DNA from: Paralvinella palmiformis
Taxonomy: Eukaryota > Annelida > Polychaeta > Terebellida > Alvinellidae
Assembly (NCBI GenBank): GCA_025642065.1
Contig: JAODUP010000325.1
Span: forward strand, 410,001-474,000
Reading direction: 5' to 3'
DNA: 64,000 bases
Shown piece after piece: positions 35,930 to 49,200 of this stretch (position 1 is its first letter; each line of letters begins with the position of its first letter). Below the pieces are notes generated by a model. That model searched no databases. It was not told the DNA's origin and worked only from the letters and a program-made list of their open reading frames with translations. The position numbers and the translations under genes are program-made.

Positions 35930-38900
35930 CATTTAAATGAAAAATATTTCAGATTAAATGTCTTAGTCTCCATTGAATGTCTATTTTTTGTATATATTAT
36001 CTTGTATATATTCATACCGACGATGATGACATGTTGTTTCAGAAGAGGAGATCTAACAAAGTGAGACTGTCAGGTTATGGCGTAGAACTGGCTGTTAAGA
36101 ATCAAGAGTATAAGGCAAAAGATGATACTAAAGTACATGGTAAGTTTTGTTAAATACAATAGTCTTGACAATAAAGATATCAGTTTTTGTCAAAATTATT
36201 TTACTGAATGTTAAACTATTGACTGAACGATCAGTAAATGTAAATATCTTGGAAATTTAGGTAAAGTGATTACAGTGTAATTCTATCCATTATGATATCA
36301 TTGTATGCTGTGTAATTGAGCTTCGAACCCAAATATTTGACTTTTTCTTGGAACAGTCCTAGTGACAGAATTATGATTTTGGTTACTGAAGGTGCACTGT
36401 TGTACACTCCTCATGAACCAGTATTGCATAATGTTTCCATATAGGGAAGGCATTAAATATTCATGTAATATGAGACTTAATTACACAGTAATAAATATGG
36501 TAGAGTATTGATATCAGACGTATAAATTTACATAAAGTATTTGTTTAAATACCATCAACATTGATCAGTACCTGTATCGTATTATTATATTAGTTACTAA
36601 CATGTTAATTAATTCTGACTGTACAGTGGTTAGAAAACTGGGCTGGAGTTTCCGGGTTTGAATCTGACTCTTACCTGTGTTTGTGGGATTTGTTTCCTTA
36701 AGCTGGCATCCCTCAGCCGTAAGTCCCAGATGTGGGATAGTCGTACCCATGGCATTATAGTTCAAAATATCATATTGTAGAGTTTTATTATCACAGGAGA
36801 CTTCACTGACAGCGATGATGTAGCAAGTCTGAACAGAGAATAAATCTTCAACCTCACTTGAAACATTTTATATGTGCTTAGAAGCTAAAGTGTGTTCTAT
36901 TGGAAGTATATTGAGCTTCACTACAAGTGTATGTGTGTGTGTGTGTATCTGTGCTGATTGTTTCTGTTGGGAGTCATATAGTGGATTCCATCAGAAAGTG
37001 TTAATAATGTGTTTAGATTGTTGCCATGAACATAGAGACTGTAGGGCACCTCTATGGTCTAGTTGGTAATGCATTGGAACAAAGATCACAACCTTCTGAG
37101 TTCGAATCTAGGCATGGGCATATCCGAGGGTGTTTCATTTTTTATTTCACTTCATTACCTTAGCCTACCATGTGCACAAAAGTGGCTGTAAAACATCAAT
37201 CATCCTAGAGTCTGTAGTTTTAGTTACATGTTGTGTGACAAGAATTACTCATCAATATAATGTTGATCATGAAAATGTCTAACTTTATGACATGTTTAGC
37301 TAAGTCAATCATAGCCATGTTAGAAATTGTTAGAAATACACATCACCATTGTGCTGTCAGTGACAAGAATTTTTAATACTTTTTATCATCGCTTCATTTA
37401 AAATTGTTTTATATGAATTAAACATTCTGGGTTAAATTGGTTGATTAATTAATTGTTGTTATTATTGGAAACTAATTTTAGGCGTTTATTATCATCTATC
37501 AAAAATTATTAAATTATTGGTTTTCTCTTCATATATTAAACTGTATTATTATTATATCTGCAGCTGATAAAAGTAGTGACTCCACTCATGATAGTGAAGA
37601 GGTTGAAGGATTTATCTTTTCCACATTAAAGTAAGTGAGATATGTGACAAATCAAACAGAAATGCTTTATGGTAAATGTAGATGTATGTATGTTTATATA
37701 CATGAACACTGACTCTCTCTCTCTCTCTCTCTTGTGTGTGTGTGTGTGTATGTAGGAGCTAGCTAGTTATATTTAGATATACATTCTCATATTTGCTTTT
37801 CCAGAAAATTACATCCAGAGTTGAATGATAATCTGAATGAATTTAAGCAATACCTGTTAGACAGCAGCAAGGCTCTGGCTCCACTCAAAGTGTGGCAATT
37901 ACAAGGTTAGCATAATATACTATATTGTCTTAACATCTCATTTATCAACACATCTATGTTTCTGCCAGAATTGCATGGATCAACAAACCTTGTAGGTTCT
38001 TGGTTCATATCTGCCAGCCAACCTATCTCTCAACTTGCTTAGCAGCTGGTTCAAGAGTCACATCATAGAGGGCTCTGTAAGCTGTCGCTTGTAGTAGCAG
38101 CTGGTTCAAGAGTCACATTACATAGGGCTCTGTAAGCTGTCACTTGTAGCCATTTATGGGATATTCTGACTACATCACTAACAGGAGAATTATTGTTATA
38201 TTCAGTTTATCACAACCCCATTATTGTACATCACTTAGACTAATACATAAACATTCTATTTATACTAATTTTTCTCACCAGCTGTCACTTTTACATACAA
38301 AGTTAATATTAATACTACAGTAAAACTCGGATATATCAAACTCGCTTAGAACGAAATACCTGCTTATTTCGAAGAATGTTGATGGTTCCGCAAAACTCCC
38401 ATTTACTTCCAGAGTAAACAACTTCATTTATATCAAATTTTATATATCAAAAACTCGGCTTTATCGAAGAAATTTCCTGTGGCATCATAAGCATTGTAAT
38501 TTTCTACGCATGTATAGAACTGTCATAATCCGATTATAAAATGTCAGTTTCACTTATGGATTTTCAAATCTCCGTGGCATCAAGAGAAACCTAATTAACT
38601 ATGCGTACTTGTACAATAAATAAATTGATATGTTACATGTACATATATCGTTATTTACTTCTGACTATATTATCATTTCATTAATTTTTTGATAAATGTT
38701 ATTTATATAACTTCAGTTATTACGAACTATGTGTATATCGATATATGCAAGTTTTACTGTATTTGGCTGATGTTTTCACATATTGAAGGCATGTAATGTA
38801 TCATTAAATTTTCATATATAATTTAGTTGTTCATATATAGGTTAGTAGAAATCTGAGCTAGAATTGTCAGTGGTGCCTCTGTGGTCTAACTAGTAGCATG

Positions 38901-40171
38901 TTGGACCACAGATCACTACCACCTGAGTTCGAATCTCGGCATGGGCATATCTGAAGGGTGTTTCATCTTGAAGGGTGATTTCGCTTCATTACTTTTGGAG
39001 GTCGCTCGGCCCATTTAGCCTACCATGTGTACAAAATGGGCATAAAACATCAATTATCATCATCTTGAATCATCAGATTATTGCAACATTTTAGCATGTG
39101 TATAGTTTGTTCCCTTTAAATTTTATGTGACCTCCAATGCAATCAGACTGTTGGCTTGCAGTTTAAATGAAGATGACTGGTATCAATATTTAGACATATC
39201 AATTTATTTTACTGATTTAGGAATATAATAGTATTTTTAATTTGATTGATCAATCTAATGATTGCCTTATGATGATAATCATATAAATGTCTACACCTTT
39301 GTGAAATATGTCGTAATTTCTGTTTATTTTATTAATTTATTTATCAATATTAATTTAATAAAACTGACAAATTATTTTAGAAATAAGGAATAACGTTGGA
39401 AGACCCTGATTCTAAATACTCTTACAAATGCAAATAAAAGTAACAAATTTCATTATATTTCAATGAGGATAATGCAAAATAATTCTCCTCCACATGTATA
39501 TGTTTTGTGAATGAAAATGGTCAGCTTTGAAACGTTTATGAGGGGAACACATCAGTTTTTATTTTCTGACTTTTTATCACTGTCCTCATAAATTTTTGAT
39601 GACTCTTACAGATCTGAGTTTCCAGGCTGCAGAGAGAGTTTTATCACTACCACCGGAAGACCAGTTGCGTACATTGAGAGATATTAGTCAAAACTTCCCT
39701 ATTATGGCAAGGTAGGTTATTTGTATATATTATTCACTATATCAGTATATCTGATTCAAATAGGGAGGGGGTGGGGGTTCTTCAAAATTTGTTTACAATC
39801 AATGAAAACAGATTTAATCCTGTTAATTTTTAAATGAAATATTTTAAACATGAAGGACGGCCATTAAGTTATCTGAGTTCTAAATTACATCTAGAACTGA
39901 GTTCTCAGATATATATGGGATACAGTTTTATATCAAAAAAGTAATTGAGTGATCTTCTACTGAATAACTGTCAGTATGTATCAGATAGTAACTTTGTTGC
40001 TTTATGCAATATCTGACTGTGTGTTAAATGATTTCTGATTTTATGATATTAATCAGTTGTCTCATACATGTCTTATTATATACAAAGTTGTCTTGTGTTT
40101 GTAACAGATCTCTGATAAAAACATCAGTTACTAAACAATTGAGAAAGGAAGTAAAGCTAAATCAAGAGGTA

Positions 40172-40209
<38 letters not shown>

Positions 40210-43200
40210 AAAGGGATTCTTTATTCGACTGAATGGAATATGAAGCATATATATTTATATACAAGATGAAATTTACATGTAATTCTACTAACAGCTTTAG
40301 ATAGTTTTGTTTGTCCATTAATAAATATCATCGAATATTTTTGCCTTTGTTTGTTACTGGTGTATTAAATAATAGTCTTATATATTGTACATCGTAGGAT
40401 TATTTCTTCATTTTGTGTATGTCTGTGTGTTTGTGCATGTTATTGATAGGAAGTTGTCTAATACCAACCAATATTTTCCCACTTACCACTGATCTGTGTT
40501 GGTTTTCAGCTGTTCATGTCTGTCTTTGGTCTGGAGCCGGGTGAATCAGCACTGTTTATTAATGGACTACAGGCGCATTTGGACATTTATGATGTATTTT
40601 CCTTACTAGACACGATGAGAGATGAGGCTAAACTCATGGAAGGCCTATACAACCTCGGTAGTCAGGTAATTAAATTTAGGTATAATAACAATTACATCAA
40701 ACATGCGGATAGTCAGTTAAAACAGATTATAGTTTTGTATAATATATCAACATAAAGTATCTATAGGTGACACAACAATCACCTGATAACCAAGTATCTG
40801 TGTGATGAGGTATAGATTTGAAGCAGGTGGAGGATACATTAAAAATACAAACTGTGATTAGATTTGTCTATTAGATTTAAAGTGGTATGATTACTGTTTA
40901 AATATTTAAACTTGGATCAAGCTGATGTCAGCATCTGCAGTTTTAAAGTTTTCAATAAACATATATTTAATTTTTAACCAGAAGGATTTGTTACTTTATT
41001 ATAAATTGTGGTGTCAGATTAAATGTTTTATTGTTGTGTGTATTCCTAAATGCAGCTAAATTTAGCTTATCAGCAGATTAAATAGGTTTATGGGTGTATA
41101 GATAGATATATGGAAATACACAGGAGAATATATTGTGTCTGTGTAGATATTTATCCTAAAACACACAAGCACACACACACACACCATAATATACAAATGT
41201 GGTAAAAAAACATTTACTCAAAGGATCTTAACATTTAATGTTGTGACTGTGCTTTAACTTATTTACAATAGACAGTGTTATAGTGCTAAAGATAGTCTAA
41301 TATTAATTTAATAATAATAATTTCAGTATGATATTGGTGGCAAACAGATGATGGAGCTGTTGAAATTAGACCTTCAAGACACGGATTCTAATTATGCCAT
41401 AGACATACGAGATAACAATATTATTGTAAGTAGATTTCACTCTATGTAACTTGAAGCCAGTACAGTGAATTTAGCTTCGTTAAAACTAGGCTGTGGATTT
41501 TAGAATGTTCGACATAAAATATCTGTTCAATCTGGTACAGTGCTGATTATACTAATATTTAATAGAATTGTAATATGTTTGTATCAGTACAGTTTGTTAA
41601 TGGTCACCGGTTAATTCGTTTAATCATAATTATAAGTGATTATGTTGTGAATTAGCTCTGCTCTTGTCATATGATCTAGCAATTAGTACTTAATAATAAG
41701 TACTTAATGGGTATAATGTGAGAATTAATTATGAAAGAAATATTTCTTTATTACTTTCCTCCTCTGAGTTGTCTTCGGATTCATATTTTATTTTAGTATG
41801 TCAATAATTTGGAGAAGGACAGAAGGTATGCTGGCTGGCAGAACACCATTCAGGATATCCTCCGACCTACGTTCCCTGGAATGTTGAGACACATACGTAA
41901 AAACTTCTTCCATGTGGTAGGTCAGAGATATGGATATAAATTAGAACTGTGTGTGTGTGTGTGTGTGTCCACATGCACACTTAAATATGATTTCTTTTGG
42001 GGCAATCTATTCAAGATCTTATGTGCCTGTGTATAATCATTCACCAGATCCATTATTATGACACATAAACCTGGAATACAGTGGATATACAAGAGAACAA
42101 GGTCGTACAGTTTTAAATGCAAGTGGGTCTTGTTCATGCTATAAGCCAGAAAGCGATGATAAATTCTTCTTCTTCTGGTTAATTAAAACTTCCATGTTAA
42201 CGGCACTGTAGTGTAGAGATTTTGTATATCATCGTATTTTAAAGTGTAGTTAAATTTAACGTAATTGTTTGGTGGAATTCTCTTACCAAAATCAAATCAG
42301 AATTGCCATAATTTGCAAACAAGTTTGGAAAATAATTGGATTACTCGTAAATAATCAAAATAATTTGTATAATAAAATGGTTTGCTCAATATCTTGCAGG
42401 AAAAAGCCAATATATTATTGCCTTTTTATTTTTATCTGCCTATTATATAGTAAAGGGTTCAGATGTCTTCCACATGGAAGTTTATGTTTCAGGAGGAGTT
42501 TTGTACCCGATTCAGTTTCGCTCTTCAATAAAATGCAGCCTTTTTGCCTTGTATGAAATTCTATGTATACACACATTTGTATGTATGCATTTTCTGTTAC
42601 AACAATGGGTTTTTAAAGTAAATCTTGTCTAATTTTTCCTGTTTCTTATCTATTCAATGTTTCTATTCATTTTTCATTATAATATAAATGTATATACTTT
42701 TTGTTTGTGCATAATCAAAAGCACTGTTTTGGTCCATTTCCACAGTAGTGTATTTCTTGGTCAATGTTATATGCATCTAGGCTACAGAAGATGCATTCTC
42801 AAACCATAAATTCCAGGAGGTTTTGCTGATTTAAATATTTTAACAATCAAGGAATGTTTATCATCATTCTAGCGAGTGATGGGATAACCTAATTAATTAT
42901 TAGCCCCATGGTGTTTAGTCAGTTAACTGATGTTGATTAAAATATGTGTTTATGACAGTTAGCAAACATACTAACCAGGTATGAGATTATTATAAAGTTT
43001 CACTGTAAACAGAGTTGAAATTTGCATGAAAGCTCATTAAATTTCACAACTTTTCCTATCTCACAATACATTTCCACAATACACAGGATACAAATTTTTA
43101 TGCACACAAAATGAAACTAAATAAGATCTCCCCTTTCTACCATATTGTATGCTGGGCTGCTATTTGCAAAATAACTTTCTGTTTCCGTTTCATTTTACAT

Positions 43201-46200
43201 TGTATACAATTCCCTGTACCTGTGTGAGACATTCACTGATTCCAGCCAATATTACACAAGCTTCATGTACATATAGCCCCACTTAATTAATATTGACTAC
43301 CAGTGTATAAATCTGAACTAATTATAGAAAGGGGTTAATAATTAAGCCGAAATTGGTTATATGCTGGTTGCTAACTTGTTAGTAAAATCCATACCCATTG
43401 TGGCCATATATTTAATCTCGAGTCATTACGTTTTGGAGTTCTTAGAACTGAATGCAATCCAGTAAGTTAATGTCATGCAAATATGAAGGTTTTTATAATA
43501 TCTCCTGATCAAATTCTGTAGCCAGTTCAAAAGTTTTGATTTAGAATGTTTACGATTGCTCAGGTGATTTGTTTTTGGTGTCGTGTCTTAACAATTCTTT
43601 TCCTTTACTTTATGGAAATTCCATTTAGTGAAAATCACATAATTAGTATAGATATTTATATTAATAAATAATAAGCAGCATGCAAATGCCATAGTTACAA
43701 TACAGTTTATATTTGGTTATTATATGTCATCTTTCAGGTATTTATGATGAATCCTGTTGACAAACAGTACAAAGACTTACTGAAGATGGCTGAAGCTTTC
43801 TATGTACATAATGCCCCTATCAGGTACATCATTGTTATGGTAGTGACTGTTATGAATTAGTTGCTCAGTGGTTATCGGTGTTCATTGTTTGGACAGGGTT
43901 CGCACAGGTCCTTGAAAACCTGGAAAGTCCTGGAATTTGTTTTATTTGGATTCCAGGCCTGGAAAGTCCTGGAATTTTCGTAGTGGTCCTTGAAAGTCCT
44001 GGAATTTGGACATATAGATCTATATTTCTAATCATAAGCATACAGGAATTCAGTCGTTACACTTCTTCCGAATTATGGGTGTATTTTTGCACGTTAAGAG
44101 TTCATGAATTCATTGAAAAGGTCTTTGAATTGGACATTGGAAGGTCCTGGAAAGTCCTGGAAATTTGAGATGTCAAAAAGTGTATGAAACCTGTTGGATT
44201 AACAACATGATACGGAATTTCTTTCCCGAAAGATCAACAGTCTGTATAAGCCTCTATGGCTTAGTGGTAAGACTGTGGTACTTTCTTGCTCATGGCCATG
44301 CTGTGCGGAGGTCGGAGGTTCGAATCCCGGCCATGGCACTATAGTGGAGGAGATTTTTATCTAATCGGCAACTGGCAAGTTTTTCTCCGCCGAATATGCC
44401 ATCTACTGTAAATTTTAAATTTATTTAGAATTAGTCCCCGTGGTGAAGCAGTAAATTACAGACCATATGCATATCCCTCATTTAAGGTAGCTAAACCACG
44501 TAAAATAACTCATTTAAGCTATTATTATTGTTATTGAGTGACCAAGCAGGTTAGGAAATGAATGATTGAGTGAGTGAGTGATTAATTGAATGAGTGAGTG
44601 GCATTGTTTTGAATCATAGATATGTTGGTAATGATATTTTATTGTAGTATATCAGCCATCACATAATTCATGTTGTGATTAATTGTTGATGTATTTATGA
44701 TGATGTGGGATCTTTTTGATGTAGTAAATATTATGATTGTTTGGTTTTATATTATCAGGTAGCTTATCTAATTGTTTGATTTAAATCAGTTGGTTTAAAG
44801 ATTTTGTTTAAATTATGGATTAAATCACCTTTTTTATATTACTATTTAATTGGTTGTATTAAAGATTTAAATTATGATTTAAATTGCAGTAGTGTATTTT
44901 ATGTGAATCCAGTTGTCACTTAAAAATACATTTGTAAGAGCATTTGATCCAGACAGTCATAAATACCATAAGCTTATAATTGACAGATCCTGGGAAACAA
45001 ATATATTAGGAAGTAGTATTTAGCAGTTCATATTAAGTTTTTAAATCTGAATATTTGAAACATCATTAATTAAATTATGCCTCAAAATTCTGATGTGGTA
45101 TTTTGTTAGCTACATTATTATTGAAGAGTATAATCTTATTCAGATTAATACAGATTATGATGATGTTGTTGTTGTTACAGGATAGGTCTGTTGTTTATAC
45201 CACCATCTGAAGAAGGTCCTGACAGAGAGGCATGCCTTGCTTTGATAAAGGCTTTTCACTATATTTCCGAAAAGGAAAGTCCTGGTAAAGGCTTATCTTT
45301 TATAACAGATGTAAGTACAGCTATTGGTTCATCCTGTCCTACTTATAATATCATTATTGTAACACAAACAATGACTATCTCTCAAGATCTTTGTGCAGTA
45401 GATCTCCGGGTCATGGGATCAGTGTTGCTTCTAAGATGCATTTTTGCGGGATTCCTGCAATATTTTAACGTGATATCCCTGGGCACCACACAGTGCAGAA
45501 TAAAATCCCAGGACGCAGTATTGTAAGTGTTGTTTGCATTAATGGTCTCCCCATCACATTAGCTTTAATAATGGCATAGCAGACTGCTAAAAGCGAGCAT
45601 GGGTTTAGTTGCCAAAACTCAAGCGAGACAAGTCATCGTAATAAATTAAAAGAAAAGCACCTCAATGTTTTTGATGACAATTAAAACATCAAAATGTTCT
45701 GTGGCTGACTTTGACTATGAGTTAGCTATAAATATGTTGAAGGAGAAAAAAGCTGGTAGAATATATAAAAATGAGTCTCATCAATAAACTTTTGAAGCAT
45801 TTCTGTATTCTTGCTTTTTCATGTTACAGATATAATTAATTAAGTGGTATGCATACATTTAATTAGGCTTAGAAATTATGTGTATAAATACCTCCAATAG
45901 GATGAAAATGTCATAATTTTCAGTTCAAATATTCCTAAGGGTATGCATTCATACCCCTAAATGGTTTTCATTCCAAGTGCTCATGTTACATTAAAATCCT
46001 CCATGCTTTTAAAACCTTAGGGGAAGCTCCCCCACATTCGCTAGATCCTAGAAGCAGCACTGAGATAAAATGCCTGTTTCTGTAGGATGTTTCATTTTAA
46101 CATCTCACTTATGTGGGCATTATCTTTTCAGCAGTATGTGCTGGGTGTGACCAGTGTCAAGTTTAAACAAAGCACTCACTCCCTGAAAGAAATCTGCCTT

Positions 46201-49200
46201 TATATTTACAATAGGCATAAGAATGGTCTTTTAATCCCATCCAATTAAAGGCCTGGTAGTTATAATAAATGTAACACTCCCACTTTTTCTTACAGTCTAA
46301 GATCATTATTTTAGTGGCAGATCTCTCTTAGGTGCTAGTTATCATACCATGGATATTAAACCATGGCCATACAAGGTCTGCTTTTTCCTGGCTCTCTGTT
46401 ATTTGGTAACTGACATGTATTATAAATCCATTCTGAACTATGCAGTCTAGCGTAAATACTCACAACAAGATTTATGACCGTGAATGCCATTAATGTTGTA
46501 AAACGTATGTGATCATCATATCTTCTTCACATGACTGTAGATATTTACTACACATTCGATTAATTTTATGTTTGGACTCGATGTTTTATTGCTATCAATA
46601 TCACCAGCATCAAATTATTAAAAGTGGCTGGGAAACCTGAAATGAACTTCCATTAATATAAAAATCAGTCATGTGACATAAGAGTTATTGTGAAACCATT
46701 CAATGACAACTTGGCAAAAATATATTCTGTGCCATACTCAAATTTGTAACATGAAATCTTAATCTTCTTTGTGATCTTATACTATGAATGCAGATGAAGT
46801 CAATTAAAACACTTCTCTTGAATAAGAAACTTATAAATCATCAGATCAACCACATGATTTAGCAAAGTGTAGTTTGAATGTCTTTTTTTAAAGACTGCAT
46901 GTAAATAGATAGATATTTAGAATGTACTGTGATATGTATAAATGAAATGATGTTGCAGGAAAATTCTCAAAATTTATCAGACATAGAGAAGTTATGTAAT
47001 AAACTGGCTCATACAGTGAGAGATGTTCGAATGTATGTGAAATAATGTTTATTTTGCAATGGTGGTTTTTTATACATACTGCTGATGTTAACAGTGTGAA
47101 AATAGCTAGATTTTATACTGTCATATGTGTAAATAATGCATTTTTCTGTTACAATTAGATACTAGACTTAGATGGTACTGAAGTTCAAAAGGAGGATGTC
47201 ATATCAGAATTTTCTGAGAGACCATACAAGACTTCTGAAGCGAAATCTGTGTTTGAAAGTGATAAATATGATGGCAAGATCCAGGTACATGAATTGTTTT
47301 TTGTGTGATTTATCAAAGTTATAAATGCTTAATATATTGATATAATAAGATCCATTTAGCACATGAAATTAGCAGATGCCTACTACGTCTGTGTTTGATC
47401 CCGTTGGTGAAGTTAGAACTTTAAGCAATTGTCAGCATCTAGATACATTATTAACCTCAGCCTTTAATGAAAGTTTTGGTCCAAAATGGATACTGTGATG
47501 GAAGTAATTTAATCTTAAGAGGTTTTATACTGGCTACTGCTACATAATACATAATCTGATGCTTACAGAGGAGTATTTCAGAAATTATAAACCTCATGCC
47601 ATCGTGTTCAAGGCATTTTAGCATTCACCAGTAAATATGCACTGTTTAAGATTGTGAAATAATAAAACTAAACAAGTGATTTCAACTCATTAGTACTATC
47701 ATCAGTTTGTATTAGAATTGCATTATTATTTTAATTACCAATATTTTAATTTGTGCTGTTCTGAATACATTGTTCTGTATCATAATGGGTCGGTATATTT
47801 GATAGTACTATGATAAGACTCCACTGTAATAACTGTTAAGGTGATAGGACTCCACTGTAGTAACTGTTAAGCTGATAAGACTCTGCTGTAGTAACTGTTA
47901 AGCTGATAGGACCCGGCTGTATTAGCTGTTAAGCTGATAAGACTCCACTGTAGTAATTGTTAAGCTGATAGGACTCTGCTGTAGTAACTGTTAAGCTGAT
48001 AGGACTCCACTGTAGTAACTGTTAAGCTGATACGACTCCACTGTAGTAACTGTTAAGCTGATAAGACTCCACTGTAGTAACTGTTAAGCTGATAGGACTC
48101 CACTGTAGTAACTGTTAAGCTGATAGGACTCAGCTGTAGTAACTGTTAAGCTGATATGACTCTACTGTAGTAACTGTTAAGCTGATAGGACTCCACTGTA
48201 GTAACTGTTAAGCTGATAAGACTGCTGTAGTAACTGTTAACGACTCCACTGTAGTAACTGTTAAGCTGATAAGACTCTGCTGTAGTAACTGTTAAGTGGA
48301 GGTGTTTGTGTGATAAATTCTAATCTCAGGATGATGACAGTATTAAATAAATTGAGTATTATAGATAGATATGAAACAGTGTTAGTAACATATCATGGAT
48401 GGTGGCAGTCATAACATAGCCATAACATACTATGGCTTGATGTCATGATATGGTGACATTGTGATTTAACCTCCACTTACTTGGTATTTTTGAACCCCAC
48501 CCCCAAAAAAATCACATTGATGGGGTATATACATGTATTCAATCTTGGGTCATTATAATAGTTGCTTGGATATTTCAGAGTTCCATAGAATATTTTGAAC
48601 GTACTGGTTTGGGAGAAATACCACAGGTGTTGGTTAATGGTGTACCCATGAAGAAACAGGATTATGAGGAGTTTGAGGAGTCAGTCGTGTCAGCGATCCT
48701 GAGACAGACACCAACTCTACAGACAGCTGTGTATAATGTAAGTCATGTTGATCATGTTATGTGACTGTTACTTTTAGGGTTTGTTTTATTTCACAACTAG
48801 ATCTGTGGTGGGATGAAACGTAGATAGTATAGTAGAGGGAGAGAGAGTGAGTGTGTGTGTGTGTGTGTGTGTGTCAGTTATGTAATAAAGAAAATAAGAT
48901 TTTATATTCCCACTCAATCAGTATTCATCGGAATATTTAAGTGCCTTTATCGAGGGAATTTCTATAAGAATTATGACATATAATTGTAAGGCAATAACTG
49001 AGTAAGTGTTTTTTTTTTCTTTCTAAACATACGTAAATATGATGTCAAGATGAAATCAGCACGTATATGTATACAAATTATAAATCAATATATTGTGGAT
49101 TCCATCCTGTGTTATCCATTTATGAGTGAAGTCACATGTCAGAAATTGTACTCTGTCCTTCTAGAACTGGCTAACGGAAAAGATGGATATCTTGGAGTTT

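Noticed and set aside
42269..42556. Possible extra exon in UGGT intron 13
   Set aside because: Exons 13 and 14 join in phase, with the expected continuity of the protein; the frame has no family similarity.
47796..48300. CRISPR-like array (31-bp repeats, also the 45-bp array at 2965)
   Set aside because: The units are directly head to tail with no unique spacers, and the context is a eukaryotic intron.
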